A DNA stretch of 34,851 nt from an uncultured Erysipelotrichaceae bacterium (GTDB lineage: Bacteria > Bacillota_I > Bacilli_A > RFN20 > CAG-826), in assembly GCA_902798595.1 (NCBI GenBank), contig CADBXE010000013.1:1-34851 (forward strand), read 5' to 3'. The notes under the pieces were generated by a model, which was not told the DNA's origin, did not search any database, and saw only the letters and a list, made by a program, of their open reading frames with translations. Of this stretch, positions 23,571 through 33,933 are shown piece by piece; the stretch's first letter is position 1, and each line of letters begins with the position of its first letter. The translations under genes were made by a program, and so were the position numbers.

Positions 23571-24968
23571 TTAGTCTTCTGCTTCCCCTAGAGCTTCTAA
23601 GCCAGATGTGAATTTAGTTTTTGTGTTTCTCACATTCTTCACAAAGAAGAATACTACTAAGGAGAGGGCAATACAACCAGCAGCGTAAATTGGTAATAAG
23701 TACCAGTCAAATGAAGGCACTAAAAGAAGTGCGCCAAAGGCGACTGGAGTAATTGTTTGAGCGGCCATGCTAGATGCATAGTAGTAACCTGTAAATCTAC
23801 CAATTTTCTTGCTGTTACATAATTCAACAACCATTGGGAAGGAGTTAACGTGGACTAAGGACATACCAAAGCCTTTAATAGCAAATAATGGATATAACCA
23901 AATAGGAGCGGCAGCGCCATCACCAACCCCAGCGGTGAAGGTGAGGATAATCCAAGCGGCATAGGACACTAACGTTAAACCTAAACCACCAAATAATGTC
24001 CATTTACGGCCAATCTTACTAGCAATCATACCGCCCAAAGCAAAACCAGCAACGGAGGCAACACCGCCAACGATAGTTAAAACGCTAGTTGCGGCTTGAC
24101 CAGAATCAGTATTGTAAATGATGTAGTTATTTAAGAAAGTACCAACAGCGTTATCCGCCATAAACCAGAAGAACTCTGCGCCTAAGATTAAGAAGAGCAT
24201 AATCTTATTAGCTTTGGATAATGGCTTATCATCATCTACTTTATCAGCGGTTTCACTAACTGCATCGCCTCTGGCCATTTCGTCTTTCACTTCATCATGA
24301 ATTTTGTTTTCTTTAATGAGAAGAAATAAGACAACTGCCGAGATAAGCATTAAGACTGAGGCCACTAAAAATGGGGTTTCAACAATCCAGAAATTCTTAT
24401 CATCAACTTGGAGGTATTTTTTCTTAAAGTCAAAGAAAATACCGAGGACGGTAGCGAATGCGCCACCAATATAACCCATGATATTGATGATACCATTAGC
24501 CTTAGAACGTAGTGGCTTTGGTGTCATATCAGGCATTAAAGCAACAGCCGGGTTACGATACATCATCGCAAATAAAACAACCATCGCCATAATAACGATG
24601 ACACCCACTAAGTTACTTTGCGTAAAGAATAATGGAATAAATGGGAATAATGCACAACACACAATTGTGCCCACAGCGATATATGGCATTCTTTTACCAA
24701 ATCTAGTTTTAGTTTTATCAGAGAGTGCACCAAATATTGGTAAGAGAATTAAAGCGGCTAAATTATCGATCGCCATCATAATACCAACAAGGTATTGAAC
24801 TTTTCTTTCATCAGCGATGCCTAATCTAGTTTTGAATAATTCAGTAAGTATTGGTGTGCACCATGAATCGTATACTTGCCATAAGAGCAAAATACCGAAA
24901 AAGGCGAAACCAATGATAAAAGTACGTTTGTAATTCAACTTAAACGCAGATTGTTTAGTTTGTTCCAT
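23571..24968 (-). CDS. MFS transporter (GPH/SLC45-like)
   Basis: Inner-membrane carrier of 465 residues with about twelve helices. After the first helices it has IFGALSDKTKTRFGKRMPYI, the cytoplasmic loop typical of GPH and SLC45-like sugar carriers, and in the second half GGMIASKIGRKWTLFGG. A charged central loop (about 215-240) splits the halves. Sugar/polyol:cation symport is the usual family role. Coupling to a cytoplasmic GDPD raises the possibility that it imports a glycerophosphodiester or similar headgroup compound; this is inference. The promoter carries an inverted repeat over the -10. The Shine-Dalgarno sequence is weak. Confidence 0.85.
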   Translation of the reverse strand: MEQTKQSAFKLNYKRTFIIGFAFFGILLLWQVYDSWCTPILTELFKTRLGIADERKVQYLVGIMMAIDNLAALILLPIFGALSDKTKTRFGKRMPYIAVGTIVCCALFPFIPLFFTQSNLVGVIVIMAMVVLFAMMYRNPAVALMPDMTPKPLRSKANGIINIMGYIGGAFATVLGIFFDFKKKYLQVDDKNFWIVETPFLVASVLMLISAVVLFLLIKENKIHDEVKDEMARGDAVSETADKVDDDKPLSKANKIMLFLILGAEFFWFMADNAVGTFLNNYIIYNTDSGQAATSVLTIVGGVASVAGFALGGMIASKIGRKWTLFGGLGLTLVSYAAWIILTFTAGVGDGAAAPIWLYPLFAIKGFGMSLVHVNSFPMVVELCNSKKIGRFTGYYYASSMAAQTITPVAFGALLLVPSFDWYLLPIYAAGCIALSLVVFFFVKNVRNTKTKFTSGLEALGEAED

Positions 24969-24984
24969 AATTACCTATCTTTCC

Positions 24985-25016
24985 ATGTGTAATATACACA
25001 TTGTTCACAATAGCAA
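24985..25016 (-). promoter_or_regulatory. Promoter with operator-like palindromes for the MFS/GDPD operon
   Basis: On the minus strand, TTGCTA, 16 nt, TATTAC. The -10 is covered by the palindrome ATGTGT-AATAT-ACACAT (24985-25001), and the spacer contains a second palindrome, TTGTGAACAA (25001-25010). The position suggests repression by a dimeric regulator. No regulator gene is adjacent. Confidence 0.6.
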
Positions 25017-25064
25017 GTTAATAGTTATAAGCCTCTTTGTCAATCTATTATTTTTAAAATGGGT

Positions 25065-25070
25065 TATAAT
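25065..25070 (+). promoter_or_regulatory. Probable -10 of the flavin-reductase-like gene
   Basis: TATAAT at 25065-25070, followed by a short leader with GAGG 8 nt before the ATG at 25089. The TTGTCA upstream is too far (22 nt) to be a normal -35. Confidence 0.5.
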
Positions 25071-25088
25071 AGTGACGAGGTTACATAT

Positions 25089-26024
25089 ATGAATAATAAT
25101 TTTAAGGATATTCGTATCACTGATAATTTTTATCAGTCTTCAAGTTTTTTCCCAATGCCTTTAACTTTAATAGGCATTTTAAACGAAGATGGAACTCTAA
25201 CTTCTTATGGAGCGTATTCTCTAATTTTCCCTTATTACATCGCTGGTAAAAAGTTCTACGCAATGATTTTGGAATGTAGAAATACATCCAATACTGCAAG
25301 GGGATTATTAAGACATAAGAAATGCACAATTAACTTCTTACCATATTCTAAAAAGAATTTTTCTCAACACGTTGACTGTGGCTTCCCTGGCGATACCCCA
25401 AAAGAAAAGATGAAGAACTTTAGATTCACACCTGTTGATGGTTTATCAAAAGAAGAACACCCAGATGAAAAATATCCAAAGATTTTAGATGAAGCTTTGC
25501 AAGTATTTGAATGCACATGGATGAGTGAATTAGATAACGCTCAAGACGATCCAGTTTTAGAGGACTATGATGGTTTTAAATATCACGACTTCAATGGTAT
25601 AACTTCCAAGTTTGGTGCCCATTTTATCTTGAGAATTGATCACATCCTCATTAAAGATAAGTATTACAACTCCATCATTAATGGAGCGACACGTGGTAAT
25701 TATTGCCCATTACCAACAAACTGGGGCTATAGAGATAGTAAGTATTTCTGGTGTTCTGGATTTAAAAAACCAGAGCATATCGCTATTCCAAATAGAGAGG
25801 TTGATATTTCTTCTGTCAGATATGCAGCGGATAGACTGAATACTGATGTTAAATTCACTGATGCTGCACTTAAGATGTTGGTGAAAGTCCCTCGTCCATT
25901 CTTAAAACTAGTGCTCAATGGCTGTGTTGATTGGGCTAACAAAAACGGTAAGAAAGTTATCGATGAACCAGAAATGAAAGAAATCAACGATAAACGTTCA
26001 CAAGAGAAGAAAAATAAGAAATAA
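25089..26024 (+). CDS. Flavin-reductase-like (FMN split-barrel) protein
   Basis: A 311-residue protein. The N-terminal half fits an FMN-binding split barrel of the flavin reductase-like type: SSFFPMPLTLIGILNEDG, then a conserved-looking SYGAYSLIFPYYI, AMILECRNTSNTARGLLRHK and CTINFLPYS. The second half (about 150-311) is not recognised; it has aromatic-rich stretches and a Lys-rich C-terminus. Start chosen at 25089 (MNNNFKDI) because GAGG precedes it; the upstream frame from 25059 crosses the -10. Neither partner nor substrate is visible. A bidirectional terminator follows. Confidence 0.65.
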   Translation: MNNNFKDIRITDNFYQSSSFFPMPLTLIGILNEDGTLTSYGAYSLIFPYYIAGKKFYAMILECRNTSNTARGLLRHKKCTINFLPYSKKNFSQHVDCGFPGDTPKEKMKNFRFTPVDGLSKEEHPDEKYPKILDEALQVFECTWMSELDNAQDDPVLEDYDGFKYHDFNGITSKFGAHFILRIDHILIKDKYYNSIINGATRGNYCPLPTNWGYRDSKYFWCSGFKKPEHIAIPNREVDISSVRYAADRLNTDVKFTDAALKMLVKVPRPFLKLVLNGCVDWANKNGKKVIDEPEMKEINDKRSQEKKNKK

Positions 26025-26052
26025 AAAGAGGACTCAGTCCTCTTTCTTTTTT
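26025..26052. terminator. Bidirectional terminator between convergent genes
   Basis: AAAGAGGAC-TCA-GTCCTCTTT with T runs on the plus side (CTTTTTT) and a T-rich run on the minus side, serving both convergent genes. Confidence 0.88.
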
Positions 26053-26599
26053 ACAACTTTTGGTAACGGTGAATCACAAATTCAATAATGAGGATGACCG
26101 CTTTTATACATAAGGCGATGCCTATGTAGTTAATAAAATTGGTAAGCACTTTTACATTTGCCGAATTGGCGAGTAAGAAGATAGTAAATATCGCTTCAAT
26201 GATGCATAAGATGATAACAATGATGTTGAGAAATGGTTGGTGGAGAATGTTTAGTCCAGCATCAACAACTTTTGCCACCAAAAATACTAGGTTGCATATG
26301 CACCAAACGATACACGTGGTCGGTAAATCGATATCGAGCAGCAATAAAAGGACGCCCAATATCATTGTTAAAACTGATGTCACACAGTTAGGGATATTTC
26401 TTAATTTAACCAAATCCCTCATTGATAAGAAATCAACGAGTTCAGTGACGCCGATTGCTAAAACTAATGAGCCAATATATGACTTGCTAATTTCAAGTTC
26501 ATAGGACATGAAAGTTAACATTGTTACGCCAATAACAATGAAACTAAAAATAGTCACCAATTCTAAGGCTATGTGCAACCTATTTTGTTTTCGTAGCAT
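26051..26599 (-). CDS. Small polytopic membrane protein (possibly HdeD/DUF308-like)
   Basis: The 182 residues have about six hydrophobic helices with short loops. The pattern of paired helices, with SYIGSLVLAIGVTELVDFLS and later TMILGVLLLLLDIDL, resembles the HdeD/DUF308 membrane family, but the match is loose. The C-terminus is basic. It lies downstream of pepT in the same direction (38 nt gap), so it may be read from the pepT transcript. No ribosome binding site is evident. Confidence 0.6.
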   Translation of the reverse strand: MLRKQNRLHIALELVTIFSFIVIGVTMLTFMSYELEISKSYIGSLVLAIGVTELVDFLSMRDLVKLRNIPNCVTSVLTMILGVLLLLLDIDLPTTCIVWCICNLVFLVAKVVDAGLNILHQPFLNIIVIILCIIEAIFTIFLLANSANVKVLTNFINYIGIALCIKAVILIIEFVIHRYQKL

Positions 26600-26637
26600 A
26601 CTTTTATCGTATCTTATTAATCTTTTTGTGGTAAGAC

Positions 26638-27828
26638 TTATCTTTCTATTATCTTAAGGACAATGTTAATCATTTTCTCAAAATCTTGGATACATAAGTA
26701 TTCAAAACGACCGTGGTGGTTACCACTTCCTGTACCTAAGTTTGGAGTGACTAAACCCATCTTAGAGAAAGTTGCGCCATCTGTACCGCCTTTGATTCTG
26801 TCGAACACCGGTTCAATGCCCATGGCTTTTAAAGCGGCTTCCGCTTTCTTAACTGGACGAGGATCTTTATCGACATAAGCTTTCATATTCTCATATTGTT
26901 CAAAGATTTCAATTTCAATCTTGGCCTTTGGATATTTACTTTGTAAAGCATCTCTAATTTCATAGATTCTCATATCTAAGGCTTCTAACTTTTCTCTGGA
27001 GAAGTTTCTAAGAATTGCGGAGAATTCAACTTCTTCACTAGAACCAGAGATATTGTTTAAATGCCAGTAGCCTTCATCTGCATAGAATGGTGTTTCTTCT
27101 TGAGGGAGCATGGAAATGAATTCCGCTTGTAATTGAAGAGCGTTGATTAAAGTATTCTTACCTTCGCCTGGGTGAACGGCTACGCCTGTAATCTTAACTT
27201 TTAAGCCTTGTGCATTAAAGTTTTCACAATCAATACAATTGATATCGCCGCCATCAATAGTGAAGGCGTAATCCGCTTTCATTTTCTCTAAAGAGAAATG
27301 TTTTGGACCTTCGCCGATTTCTTCATCTACTGTAAAAGCAATAGCTAATGGATGGTGTTTGAAATCTGGATGTTCTTTTAAATAATCTAATACCGCCATG
27401 ATGATTGCGATACCCGCTTTATCATCAGCACCTAATAAGGTGTTACCGTCAGTAACGACTAAGTCTTTACCGATGAAGGCTTTCATCTTAGGGAATTGTT
27501 CTAATGTGATTTTATATTTATCGTTGAGTTTGATATCATTGCCATCCCAATTATTAACGATTTGAGGATTAACACCAGTATCAGTAACTTCTAATGCTGT
27601 ATCCATATGGGCGTTTAAGCCAATGACATCGCCTTCTCCATCCGAATGGGCATAGACAATACCATATTCATCCATATAGGCATCTTCTAAACCAAGTTCT
27701 AGTAATTCTTTAACTAATAAACGACCTAGATTCTTTTGTTTTTCTGTAGAAGGAGTGGTACCGGTGGTATCATCCGCTTGAGTATCAATCTTGGCGTATC
27801 TAATAAATCTTTCAATGTTTTTGTTCAT
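26638..27828 (-). CDS. pepT: Peptidase T (tripeptide aminopeptidase)
   Basis: M20-family zinc exopeptidase of 396 residues that releases the N-terminal residue of tripeptides in the cytoplasm. Metal and catalytic motifs are all visible: NAHMDTALEV, TLLGADDKAG, VDEEIGEG, the dimerisation-domain VAVHPGEGKN, KGGTDGATFS and the final GSGNHHGRFEYL. Length and motif order match PepT. AAGGGG lies before the ATG. It has its own promoter, and the small membrane-protein gene follows. Confidence 0.96.
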   Translation of the reverse strand: MNKNIERFIRYAKIDTQADDTTGTTPSTEKQKNLGRLLVKELLELGLEDAYMDEYGIVYAHSDGEGDVIGLNAHMDTALEVTDTGVNPQIVNNWDGNDIKLNDKYKITLEQFPKMKAFIGKDLVVTDGNTLLGADDKAGIAIIMAVLDYLKEHPDFKHHPLAIAFTVDEEIGEGPKHFSLEKMKADYAFTIDGGDINCIDCENFNAQGLKVKITGVAVHPGEGKNTLINALQLQAEFISMLPQEETPFYADEGYWHLNNISGSSEEVEFSAILRNFSREKLEALDMRIYEIRDALQSKYPKAKIEIEIFEQYENMKAYVDKDPRPVKKAEAALKAMGIEPVFDRIKGGTDGATFSKMGLVTPNLGTGSGNHHGRFEYLCIQDFEKMINIVLKIIER

Positions 27829-27852
27829 AGCACATTCCCCTTTATGCTCAAT

Positions 27853-27858
27853 ATTATA
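27853..27858 (-). promoter_or_regulatory. Probable -10 of pepT
   Basis: TATAAT on the minus strand, 24 nt before the pepT ATG, with a weak TTTTGT -35 at 16 nt. A normal leader with AAGGGG follows, in contrast to the neighbouring divergent gene. Confidence 0.55.
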
Positions 27859-27892
27859 TATTGTTAGTAAAAAAACAAAATAGCATTTTTCT

Positions 27893-27920
27893 TTGCTACA
27901 AAAGAAAATACCGATAGAAT
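27893..27920 (+). promoter_or_regulatory. Leaderless promoter of the kinase-like gene
   Basis: TTGCTA, 16 nt, TAGAAT, then exactly 6 nt to the ATG at 27927. The predicted transcription start is the A of the start codon. Confidence 0.7.
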
Positions 27921-27926
27921 GTAGAT

Positions 27927-28511
27927 ATGGTTGAAGAAATTGAAATAAAAAGAAAAGTTTATCAAGTAGTGGAACAAATTGGAGAACGTACCTTTAAAGT
28001 CGAAAGAAAGGGAGAATATTTCTTTTTAAAGAAATTCGACGATGACAAAGCGGGATTCCAAGATTTTGTCGACTGCGAACATCGTTTAAGAGTGTCGGGT
28101 GTTACAAACCCTAAATGCTTCTTATACGATAAAAATTTAAGATGGGCAGTTATTGAATATGTTGAAGGTGATAATTGCTTAGATTTGTTGAAAGAAGGTT
28201 CGTTATCAGAACAGATATTAGAACTCATGTTTAAAACGTTCTGGTATGCCCGAAACGATGACATGGAGTTAGACATGAAACCAGATAATTTTGTCTACAC
28301 GAATGGAAAGCTTTATTACTTGCCGTTTAAATATAAGAGATTCGTAAGTAAGGACAACTTTGTCCAGAAAGATTTACGTCTATGGTTCTTTACAAAAGAG
28401 TTTGTGAAGTACTGCCATGACAAAGGTATTGATGTCGATCAGTCGCTTGTGAAGAGTGATTATGAGACAAATAAGAACATGTTATTAATGGTCGCTAAGC
28501 ACTATAGATAG
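27927..28511 (+). CDS. Small protein-kinase-fold protein lacking the DFG aspartate
   Basis: The 194 residues look like a reduced kinase fold. YFFLKKF (Lys35/36) is at the position of the ATP-binding lysine, AVIEYVEGDNCLDLL (about 74-88) resembles the hinge, and LDMKPDNFVY (Asp116, Lys118, Asn121) resembles the catalytic loop. Where the metal-binding DFG would follow, the sequence reads YYLPFKYK (Leu132-Pro133-Phe134), so the aspartate is missing. There is also no glycine-rich loop. It may therefore be a pseudokinase or use another chemistry. It is leaderless, with a nitroreductase gene 16 nt downstream. Confidence 0.62.
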   Translation: MVEEIEIKRKVYQVVEQIGERTFKVERKGEYFFLKKFDDDKAGFQDFVDCEHRLRVSGVTNPKCFLYDKNLRWAVIEYVEGDNCLDLLKEGSLSEQILELMFKTFWYARNDDMELDMKPDNFVYTNGKLYYLPFKYKRFVSKDNFVQKDLRLWFFTKEFVKYCHDKGIDVDQSLVKSDYETNKNMLLMVAKHYR

Positions 28512-28527
28512 AGGTTAAAAGAAACTT

Positions 28528-29046
28528 ATGGAAAACAAAGTCTTAAAAATTATCAAATCTCGTGTTAGTTGCCGTGCTTATAGCGAAAAGAAAGTATCCA
28601 AAGCTAAAGTTATGGCGGTCGCTGAAGCTGGCAAATTTGCCCCAAGCGGCATGAATAGACAAATCGCTAGCATCTATGTCATTAACAGCAAAAGAAACGT
28701 GGAAAAACTCAGACGTCTATCAAATGAGATCAGAGGGAAAGACTGTATGTATGGCGCTAGCACAATCATTTTGGTCGCTGGTCCAAGAGATGATAGATTC
28801 ACATATCAAGATTGTTCCTGCATCTTAGAAAACATGTTTGTGGCCGCTCACGCTTTAAACCTTGGATCTTGTTGGATTAATCAATTTGATGAATTTTTCC
28901 AAACAAAAAATGGGTTAAAAGTTAAAAAGGCATTAGGTATTCCAGAAGATTTCATGGTTGTCGGCTCTTGTGCTCTTGGCTATCCTGCTCCAAACGCTCC
29001 TCTAGCGGTTAAGGATAGAAAAGAAGACTTCATTAAAGTCCTTTAA
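28528..29046 (+). CDS. Nitroreductase-family protein
   Basis: FMN-dependent oxidoreductase of 172 residues. N-terminal KSRVSCRAYSEKKVS and KFAPSGMNRQ are the usual FMN-phosphate contacts, and the later ALNLGSCWINQF and VVGSCALGYPA are the second half of the fold. Short members like this reduce nitro compounds or quinones with NAD(P)H; the physiological substrate is unknown. It is 16 nt downstream of the kinase-like gene, with a weak ribosome binding site (AGAGG), and is probably co-transcribed. Confidence 0.9.
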   Translation: MENKVLKIIKSRVSCRAYSEKKVSKAKVMAVAEAGKFAPSGMNRQIASIYVINSKRNVEKLRRLSNEIRGKDCMYGASTIILVAGPRDDRFTYQDCSCILENMFVAAHALNLGSCWINQFDEFFQTKNGLKVKKALGIPEDFMVVGSCALGYPAPNAPLAVKDRKEDFIKVL

Positions 29047-29055
29047 ATAATACGC

Positions 29056-29113
29056 GCATTCGTAAGATTGTCATGTGACAAAAGCAACTTAATAATCAAG
29101 CGAATGCTTTTTT
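29056..29113 (+). terminator. Terminator with a structured loop after the nitroreductase gene
   Basis: GCATTCG (29056-29062) pairs with CGAATGC (29101-29107), followed by TTTTTT. The 38-nt loop holds a second small hairpin, TTGTCATGTGACAA (29068-29081). Confidence 0.72.
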
Positions 29114-29115
29114 AT

Positions 29116-29124
29116 TGGTAGAAT
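29116..29124 (+). promoter_or_regulatory. Extended -10 of the GH43 gene
   Basis: TGGTAGAAT, 32 nt before the ATG. A normal leader with AGGAGA follows. Confidence 0.5.
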
Positions 29125-29156
29125 TGAAGGCGTAGTAACACACAGGAGACTTTATC

Positions 29157-31782
<2,626 letters not shown>

Positions 31783-31783
<1 letters not shown>

Positions 31784-32823
31784 TGAATATTAATTTATTT
31801 GATTATTATCTACCTGAAGAATTAATCGCTCAAAGACCAAGTGAAAAGAGAGACCACTCTCGTCTTTTGCTTGTTAATAGAGAAACAAAAACATACGAAG
31901 ACAAACACTTCTATGATATCGTTAGTTATCTTCATGAAGGTGATGTCTTAGTGAGAAATAACACTAAAGTCATTCCTGCTAGATTATTAGGTATTAAGGA
32001 AAAGACCGGTGCACACTGCGAATTGCTTTTATTAAAGCAATTGGAAGGCGATAACTGGGAATGCTTAACTAGACCTGCTAAATCGCTTAAAGTCGGCGCA
32101 AGAGTGGATTTTGGCGAAGGCAAACTTATTGCTGAATGTATTGAAGAAAGAGAAGAAGGTCTTCGTGTTTTTAAATTCATTTATGAAGGCATCTTCCTAG
32201 AAGTTTTAGACCAATTAGGTAAAATGCCTTTACCACCTTATATCGCTCAACAATTATGTAGTAACGATAGATATCAAACTGTCTACGCTAAATACGAAGG
32301 TAGTGCGGCAGCGCCTACCGCTGGTTTCCACTTTACAGAAGAAATCTTTGAACAACTCAAAGCCAAAGGCGTGGAAGTTATTGATGTCACTCTTCATATT
32401 GGTTTAGGTACATTTAGGCCAGTCAAAGTGGAAGACACTAAAGACCATGTTATGCATAGCGAAGTCTACGAGATGAGCGAAGAATCCGCTGAAAGATTAA
32501 ACAAAGCAAAAGCGGAAGGAAAACGCATTATTGCAATCGGAACAACATCAGTAAGAACCTTAGAAGCTAACTATTCCAAATATGGTTGCTTTAAACCTAC
32601 AAGAGAAGCCACAAGTATCTTTATTGAACCTGGCTATAAATATCAAACGGTCGATGCATTAATCACTAATTTCCATCTCCCAAAATCAACGTTGATCATG
32701 CTTGTATCAGCGTTTATGGGTAGGGAATTTACCTTAGAAGTATATAAGCACGCAGTGGAAGAAAAATACCGTTTCTTCTCCTTTGGCGATGCGATGTTTA
32801 TCTATGGAAGAAACAAAGATTAA
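31783..32823 (+). CDS. queA: S-adenosylmethionine:tRNA ribosyltransferase-isomerase
   Basis: Converts preQ1 in tRNA to epoxyqueuosine using the ribosyl part of S-adenosylmethionine. The 346 residues have the family's start ([20 protein letters not shown]), [36 protein letters not shown]-like [22 protein letters not shown] and [13 protein letters not shown]. Complete. The start codon overlaps the tgt stop by one base, with GAAAGAGG just upstream. Confidence 0.97.
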
Positions 32824-33430
32824 CTATCAAAAAGAACAGGAAAAAATTCTTAAAGTTCTGAAAGAAAGCGGTGAAAAACCCACCTTACTTTTGCACGTTT
32901 GCTGTGGTCCTTGTTTTACCTACCCGTTTGAATTAATTAAAGACTATTTTAAGATTACGATCATATATAATAATTCCAATATTTATCCTGAAGAAGAGTA
33001 TCATCGCCGCCTAAATGAGCTTAAAGGTTATCTAAAGGCGATTTCTGCGGATATAGAAGTGATTGAATTTGATTATGATAGTGTAACCTACTATAAAGAT
33101 TTAGAACCATACGCAGATCAGCGCGAAGGTATGGAACGCTGCCGCATCTGTTTTAGAAAGAGATTAGGGCAAGCAATCCAACTAGCTGATGAGCGTGACT
33201 ATGACTATGTAGGCACAGTGATGAGCATCTCCAGATTCAAGAATTCTCAAGATTTAAACAAGATTGGTTTTGAGTTGTCTGAAGGCAAACGCGTGAAGTG
33301 GTTGCCCGCTGATTTCAAGAAGAATGGCGGCTATGAAAAGTCATTAGATATCGTTCGCAAGTATGGTCTCTATTTCCAACACTACTGTGGTTGCAAGTTC
33401 TCAATTAGAGCAAAAAAAGACGAAATTTAA
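32804..33430 (+). CDS. queH: Epoxyqueuosine reductase QueH
   Basis: Reduces epoxyqueuosine in tRNA to queuosine, the last step, and replaces the unrelated QueG. The 208 residues include [15 protein letters not shown] near the N-terminus, [22 protein letters not shown] and the final HYCGCKFS; these cysteines are the metal-binding set of the family. Start chosen at 32804 (MEETKI), overlapping queA by 20 bases; the open frame begins at 32783, but that ATG would add residues of no known counterpart. Either start lies inside queA. Closed by a terminator. Confidence 0.92.
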   Translation: MEETKINYQKEQEKILKVLKESGEKPTLLLHVCCGPCFTYPFELIKDYFKITIIYNNSNIYPEEEYHRRLNELKGYLKAISADIEVIEFDYDSVTYYKDLEPYADQREGMERCRICFRKRLGQAIQLADERDYDYVGTVMSISRFKNSQDLNKIGFELSEGKRVKWLPADFKKNGGYEKSLDIVRKYGLYFQHYCGCKFSIRAKKDEI

Positions 33431-33455
33431 AGTACCTAAAAATCGAAAAATAAGG

Positions 33456-33483
33456 GGTGAAAAATGACTTTTTCGCCTTTTTT
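33456..33483 (+). terminator. Intrinsic terminator of the queuosine operon
   Basis: GGTGAAAAA-TGAC-TTTTTCGCC (one G-U pair) followed by six T. Confidence 0.85.
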
Positions 33484-33542
33484 GTTGCATTTTTTTCGCC
33501 TTGAAAACCGTGTCACGTGTCGCTTATTTTTGCATCTCTCTC

Positions 33543-33602
33543 GCATATATATTTAAATTTATTTAATAATTGGTTGACAGCGCACCTACACTCACGTATG
33601 AT
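33543..33602 (+). promoter_or_regulatory. Strong S10-operon promoter with UP-like element
   Basis: TTGACA (33574-33579), 17 nt, TATGAT (33597-33602). A run of A/T (33543-33570) lies directly upstream, like an UP element. This is the closest match to consensus in the window, as expected for ribosomal-protein genes. Expected transcription start is about 33609. Confidence 0.85.
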
Positions 33603-33608
33603 ATTAAA

Positions 33609-33716
33609 CGTTGACGGCTCGCGTTGACGTGCGAGGTTGCTGATACACCCACAGGCGTTGTCATGAAGGTGTATTCAGGTAATTCGCACTGAGAGAGTTA
33701 AAGTCAAAGCCTGATA
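33609..33716 (+). promoter_or_regulatory. Structured leader of the S10 ribosomal operon
   Basis: About 110 nt of untranslated leader with two visible hairpins: CTCGC (33618-33622) / GCGAG (33631-33635), and CTGATACACC (33640-33649) / GGTGTATTCAG (33668-33678) with one bulge. Ribosomal-protein leaders often bind a product of the operon; which protein, if any, cannot be told here. Together with 33431-33573, this fills the only long non-coding stretch (33431-33716, 286 nt), which otherwise holds only the terminator and promoter. Confidence 0.55.
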
Positions 33717-33920
33717 GTGATAGGAGGAAAAACGCTCCCAACGGAAAAACAAGTGTTCACCATTCTTAGAGCGGTTCACAAATATAAAGATTCCCGTGAA
33801 CAATTCGAAATCAGAACACACAAAAGAATCATCGATATTAAAAACTACCGTAAAGAAACTCTTGATTCCTTAAAGAATTTAGATCTCCCAGCCGGTGTCG
33901 ATATCGAAATCAAACTATAG
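33717..33920 (+). pseudogene. rpsJ: Ribosomal protein S10, N-terminal coding part missing
   Basis: From 33735 on, the frame encodes [20 protein letters not shown] through [11 protein letters not shown], a clear match to S10 from about residue 42 to the end. The first ~41 residues (the usual RIRLKAFDHR region) are absent. The AGGAGG site at 33722-33727 is intact and is followed, where the ATG should be, directly by codon ~42. The only in-frame start is a GTG at 33717, upstream of that site, which is not a believable start. S10 is essential, so this is either an assembly deletion of about 125 nt, a real deletion with another copy elsewhere, or a split gene. The downstream operon is intact. Confidence 0.85.
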
Positions 33921-33933
33921 GAGGTAAATGTTC

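Noticed and set aside
33431-33573. Possible tRNA or small gene in the longest non-coding stretch
   Set aside because: No cloverleaf, T-loop or plausible start with a ribosome binding site is visible; only the terminator and the A/T-rich promoter flank are there.
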